From assembly GCA_016802295.1 (NCBI GenBank), contig JAESIW010000180.1:1677619-1741618 (forward strand): DNA of 64,000 bases, read 5' to 3'. The notes beneath the pieces were generated by a model. That model did no database searches, was not told where the DNA came from, and saw only the letters and a list, made by a program, of their open reading frames with translations. This DNA comes from Brachionus rotundiformis. Taxonomy: Eukaryota; Rotifera; Eurotatoria; Ploima; Brachionidae. Both the position numbers and the translations under genes were made by a program. Shown in pieces: positions 61,901-64,000 of the stretch (the stretch's first letter is position 1; every line of letters begins with the position of its first letter).

Positions 61901-62852
61901 AAATTTAAACTAAAATAGAAAAAGCACATGGAAAGCTTACTAATTTCGAGTTGACGCTGAATTCGGCTTTTACAGGCATCACGATGCTGAATTTGTACAT
62001 TATTATAAGAACCCATAATATCCGAGAATAAATACGACAAATAAGAAAACTAAAAATAACATATAATATTATCTAGTTAAAAAAATAAAGCATTTATTTT
62101 GAACATCAAGATTTAATATTGACCACTTAATGACAAATGACTTACTGATTTCGAGTTGACGCTGTATTCTGGCTTTACAGCGTTCTCTATAATCGATTTG
62201 GGCGTTATTATAGTCATTCATTACTTCGATAAATTTTCGAGATAATGTGGAATGCTGAAATTTTTAAATAATATTAATTTTGTTTAAAGACTAAAAATTT
62301 TTTTTCCAGTTTCAAAATTTAATGCTGAAATTATGTTTGTTCAAAATAAAAGTCTAAAATGGTATGAAAAATTACCAACCTGCATTTTTCTAATTCGATA
62401 ATCGGCATTATTAGTTTGTTTCATACTTTCCAAATTAGCTACAGACGCTTCAATATCTTCAAATCATAGAAATAGTTAAATAGTTTATAAAATAATTTTT
62501 AAATAGTTTGTTATACCTTTCAGTTTCTGTCTGACTAGTTGTGCTGTCCTTTTAATTTCAAGCATCCTGTCCTCCAGTTCATTTTTTATTTTATCATCTG
62601 TTGTTGGTGCAGATAAAATTGTGCTATGAAGTCTTTTCACTTCGTCAACATATTTGTGAGCATTTTCCATATTGGTGCGAATATCTTGCACTTGGTTATA
62701 AAAATCTTCCATAAAGGCAGTTTGAAACATCTCTATGTGAACCATTTCATCATCATTTCCTTCTTGCGCCTAAATTAAAATATTAGATTTCTTCAATTTG
62801 GAACACTCAGTCAACAAACCGCTTTTAAGGCTGCTAATCGATCCTTAGTCAT
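58878..62852 (-). CDS. Syntaxin-1-like t-SNARE, copy 2, with alternative exons 4, 7 and 8
   Basis: Constitutive exons: 62852-62820 (MTKDRLAALKA), 62769-62517, 62456-62380, 61629-61556, 61505-61368. Alternative exons: 4a 62254-62146 or 4b 62049-61941; 7a 61095-60985 or 7b 60769-60659; last exon 8a 59826-59737, 8b 59239-59108 or 8c 58967-58878. Every combination stays in frame, giving 294 aa (8a, 8c) or 308 aa (8b). Exon lengths 33, 253, 77, 109, 74, 138 and 111 match copy 1 exactly, so the two genes arose by tandem duplication. Domains are as in copy 1: Habc, linker ESGNPQIFTEG, SNARE motif with zero-layer Gln at the exon 6/7 junction, and C-terminal anchor. By family knowledge it is a plasma-membrane Q-SNARE that drives vesicle fusion. 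The alternative splicing itself is inferred from sequence only. Confidence 0.88.
59108..59239 (-). other. Syntaxin copy 2 alternative last exon 8b (membrane anchor with luminal tail)
   Basis: The acceptor TTTTTTAAAG precedes a 44-codon frame: KK, a run of Ile/Val/Leu about 25 long, then a polar tail PKPPATNDSNNTTKS and TAA. The tail contains an N-glycosylation sequon (NTT), unusual for a syntaxin. Confidence 0.83.
59737..59826 (-). other. Syntaxin copy 2 alternative last exon 8a (membrane anchor)
   Basis: The acceptor TTTTTTTAG precedes a 30-codon frame: KRIYIILIVLVVLLVVGIII, then ALIVKSSVK and TAA. It starts in phase 0 right after the ARR of exon 7, restoring the usual basic stop-transfer cluster. 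Confidence 0.85.
60659..60769 (-). other. Syntaxin copy 2 exon 7b (C-terminal SNARE half, alternative)
   Basis: 111 bases, preceded by AAACAG and followed by GTAAGT. It codes GEMIDRIEYNIQQSVDFILT... ending REARR and is the counterpart of the only exon 7 found in copy 1. Confidence 0.88.
60985..61095 (-). other. Syntaxin copy 2 exon 7a (C-terminal SNARE half)
   Basis: 111 bases, preceded by ACTTAG and followed by GTAAGA. It codes GEMIDNIERNIGQATDYVEQ... ending KKARR. The DYVEQA core is closer to canonical syntaxin-1 (VDYVERA) than 7b is. Confidence 0.88.
61941..62049 (-). other. Syntaxin copy 2 exon 4b (Hc helix, divergent version)
   Basis: 109 bases, preceded by TTTTTAG and followed by GTAAGC, same phase as 4a. 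It codes FSYLSYLFSDIMGSYNNVQI..., keeping only the YNN and SRIQRQLEI parts. Because 109 is not a multiple of three, skipping both copies or including both would break the frame, so the two are predicted to be mutually exclusive. Confidence 0.85.
62146..62254 (-). other. Syntaxin copy 2 exon 4a (Hc helix, conserved version)
   Basis: 109 bases, preceded by TTTCAG and followed by GTAAGT. It codes HSTLSRKFIEVMNDYNNAQI... with the same protein sequence as copy 1 exon 4 and only two visible base differences, both synonymous. Confidence 0.9.
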
Positions 62853-63720
62853 TCTCAAATTCTTTATTTACACTTTTGTATCGATTTAATAGATTTTATT
62901 TTAATTATCTAAATTTTTTTTGTAAAAAAAAACTATAACATTTTTTTTCCGATTTATGATAATAATTGTAAATTTATAAAAAAAAATTGATAGAGTTGAA
63001 AAGAAAAATATTCATAAAATCTACGATTAGCATTAAAAATTATCAACACACAAAATCTTTATAATTAAAAAAAAAAAGCTAAATAAACTTCAATTTATTT
63101 TAATCTACTGTTACTACTGCTAATTTACTGTTAGAAAAAGTTCAAAAATTTTTAAGTTTTAATAGATATCTTAATAAAGTTGATGGTTGCATGTTACAAG
63201 TATATAAACTAAATAAAATCAATTTAAAAAACAATAATAAAAATTGGCGCTTTTCGCCATTTTCAATCAAGTCTCAGAATATTTAAGTTTCAGGGCTAGA
63301 ATAAAAATTTATTCATTTTATATCGATGAGAAAAATTTCTTAAAAGATTTAATTAAATTGTCTTTTTTAATTAAAAATCTTAGAAAAAAAATCTACTATG
63401 ATAAAGTAAATTAAATAATTTTATTTTTATTAAAATTTTTCTAAAGACATAGACAGGACAAAGTTAATCTCAGTTTAGGGATTTTTTTTAAGTAGCGACA
63501 TCAATTATTCCAATTTTTTATTTAGAATGAACAATAATTTTTCATAACATATTCCATTTTATTAAAAAATTAATTAAAATAGTTGAATTTTATTCAAAAA
63601 AAAATATTTTTGGGTAGTGATTTAATTGAACGATTTTGGACCATGTGGAAGCAAAAACAAAAGGGTAAAGCAAATAAAAAATTTGGCTTTGAGCATACAA
63701 GATAAAAATATTATTTGTAT
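62853..63720. other. Spacer between syntaxin copy 2 and the next anchor exon
   Basis: About 870 AT-rich bases that should hold the copy 2 promoter. No coding exon was recognised. Confidence 0.5.
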
Positions 63721-63810
63721 TTATTTTGCATATATTGACACCAAAATTATTATTATTATAACAATCACAATTATTACGGCTATAATAAGTGCACCAAACA
63801 AAACTTTTTT
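63721..63810 (-). CDS. Orphan syntaxin anchor exon: 3' end of a further upstream syntaxin unit
   Basis: The acceptor TTTTATTAG precedes a 30-codon frame, KKVLFGALIIAVIIVIVIII then IILVSIYAK and TAA. Length, phase and the KK start equal those of exons 8a and 8c. It lies upstream of the copy 2 start codon, so it cannot belong to that gene in linear splicing. I infer it is the last (or an alternative last) exon of a third syntaxin gene extending beyond 64000. The 190 bases to its right hold no clear exon. Confidence 0.75.
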   Translation of the reverse strand, partial: KKVLFGALIIAVIIVIVIIIIILVSIYAK

Positions 63811-64000
63811 CTAATAAAAAATTTTAATTCTTTATTTTATCAATTTAGTTAATAGCTTTTGATTCCTGTGTTAAGAGCATTAAATAGCTTACCCTCTTTT
63901 TTATCAAACTTAAATGACGGTGTTTTATGTAAATATCAGGAAATAGCTTTTTGATGAAATTTTTTTCCAAAAAAAATTCAATTTTGACTTAAGATACAGA

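Noticed and set aside
1..64000. CRISPR arrays, bacterial operons or prophage
   Set aside because: The window is intron-bearing animal DNA and no regularly spaced repeats were seen.

Overview
The window is nuclear DNA from an AT-rich invertebrate animal. Genes are split by short introns, mostly about 45-60 bases with GT...AG ends. All recognisable products are metazoan: NFX1, CEP295, WDR37, synaptotagmin, neuronal-type syntaxins, SLC10 transporters and a macrodomain PARP. Nothing prokaryotic is present. A lophotrochozoan, perhaps a monogonont rotifer, is my best guess from base composition and gene style, but no sequence here proves it. I worked out exon structures by hand from open frames, GT/AG sites and phase consistency; none is backed by transcripts.

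Layout. 1-14.7 kb, all on the minus strand: an NFX1 homologue cut by the window edge; a pancreatic-type lipase with an 8-base microexon; a 14-exon PARP joining a ZAP/PARP12-like N-terminus to PARP14-like macro, WWE and ART domains; a tartrate-resistant (purple) acid phosphatase; an unidentified secretory-pathway protein ending KLEL; and a folate-receptor-like GPI-type protein. 16.4-25.3 kb, plus strand: IDI1 and a 13-exon CEP295 homologue with a decayed LINE reverse-transcriptase tail in one intron. 26.3-28.9 kb, minus: a synaptotagmin-like tandem-C2 protein. 28.9-36.2 kb: gene desert. 36.2-40.5 kb, minus: two tandem SLC10 paralogues with different intron positions. 43.8-44.2 kb, minus: MRPL14. 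44.57-44.92 kb: a MITE-like inverted-repeat element. 46.1-48.3 kb, minus: intronless WDR37. 48.4-56 kb: gene desert. 56-63.8 kb, minus: a tandem syntaxin-1 cluster.

The most unusual part is the syntaxin cluster. The upstream copy (58.88-62.85 kb) has two equal-length alternatives for the Hc-helix exon, two equal-length alternatives for the exon encoding the C-terminal half of the SNARE motif (the switch falls exactly after the zero-layer Gln), and three alternative last exons, each encoding a different membrane anchor. This gives up to 2 x 2 x 3 = 12 predicted t-SNAREs from one gene. The downstream copy (56.0-58.23 kb) has one version of each. A further anchor exon at 63.7 kb implies a third syntaxin unit beyond the window. 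Exons 4-6 of the two copies are almost identical in nucleotides while their introns and other exons have diverged, which suggests gene conversion.

The genes are not functionally linked as an operon would be. Synaptotagmin and syntaxin both belong to membrane fusion, but they lie about 30 kb apart and need not be co-regulated.
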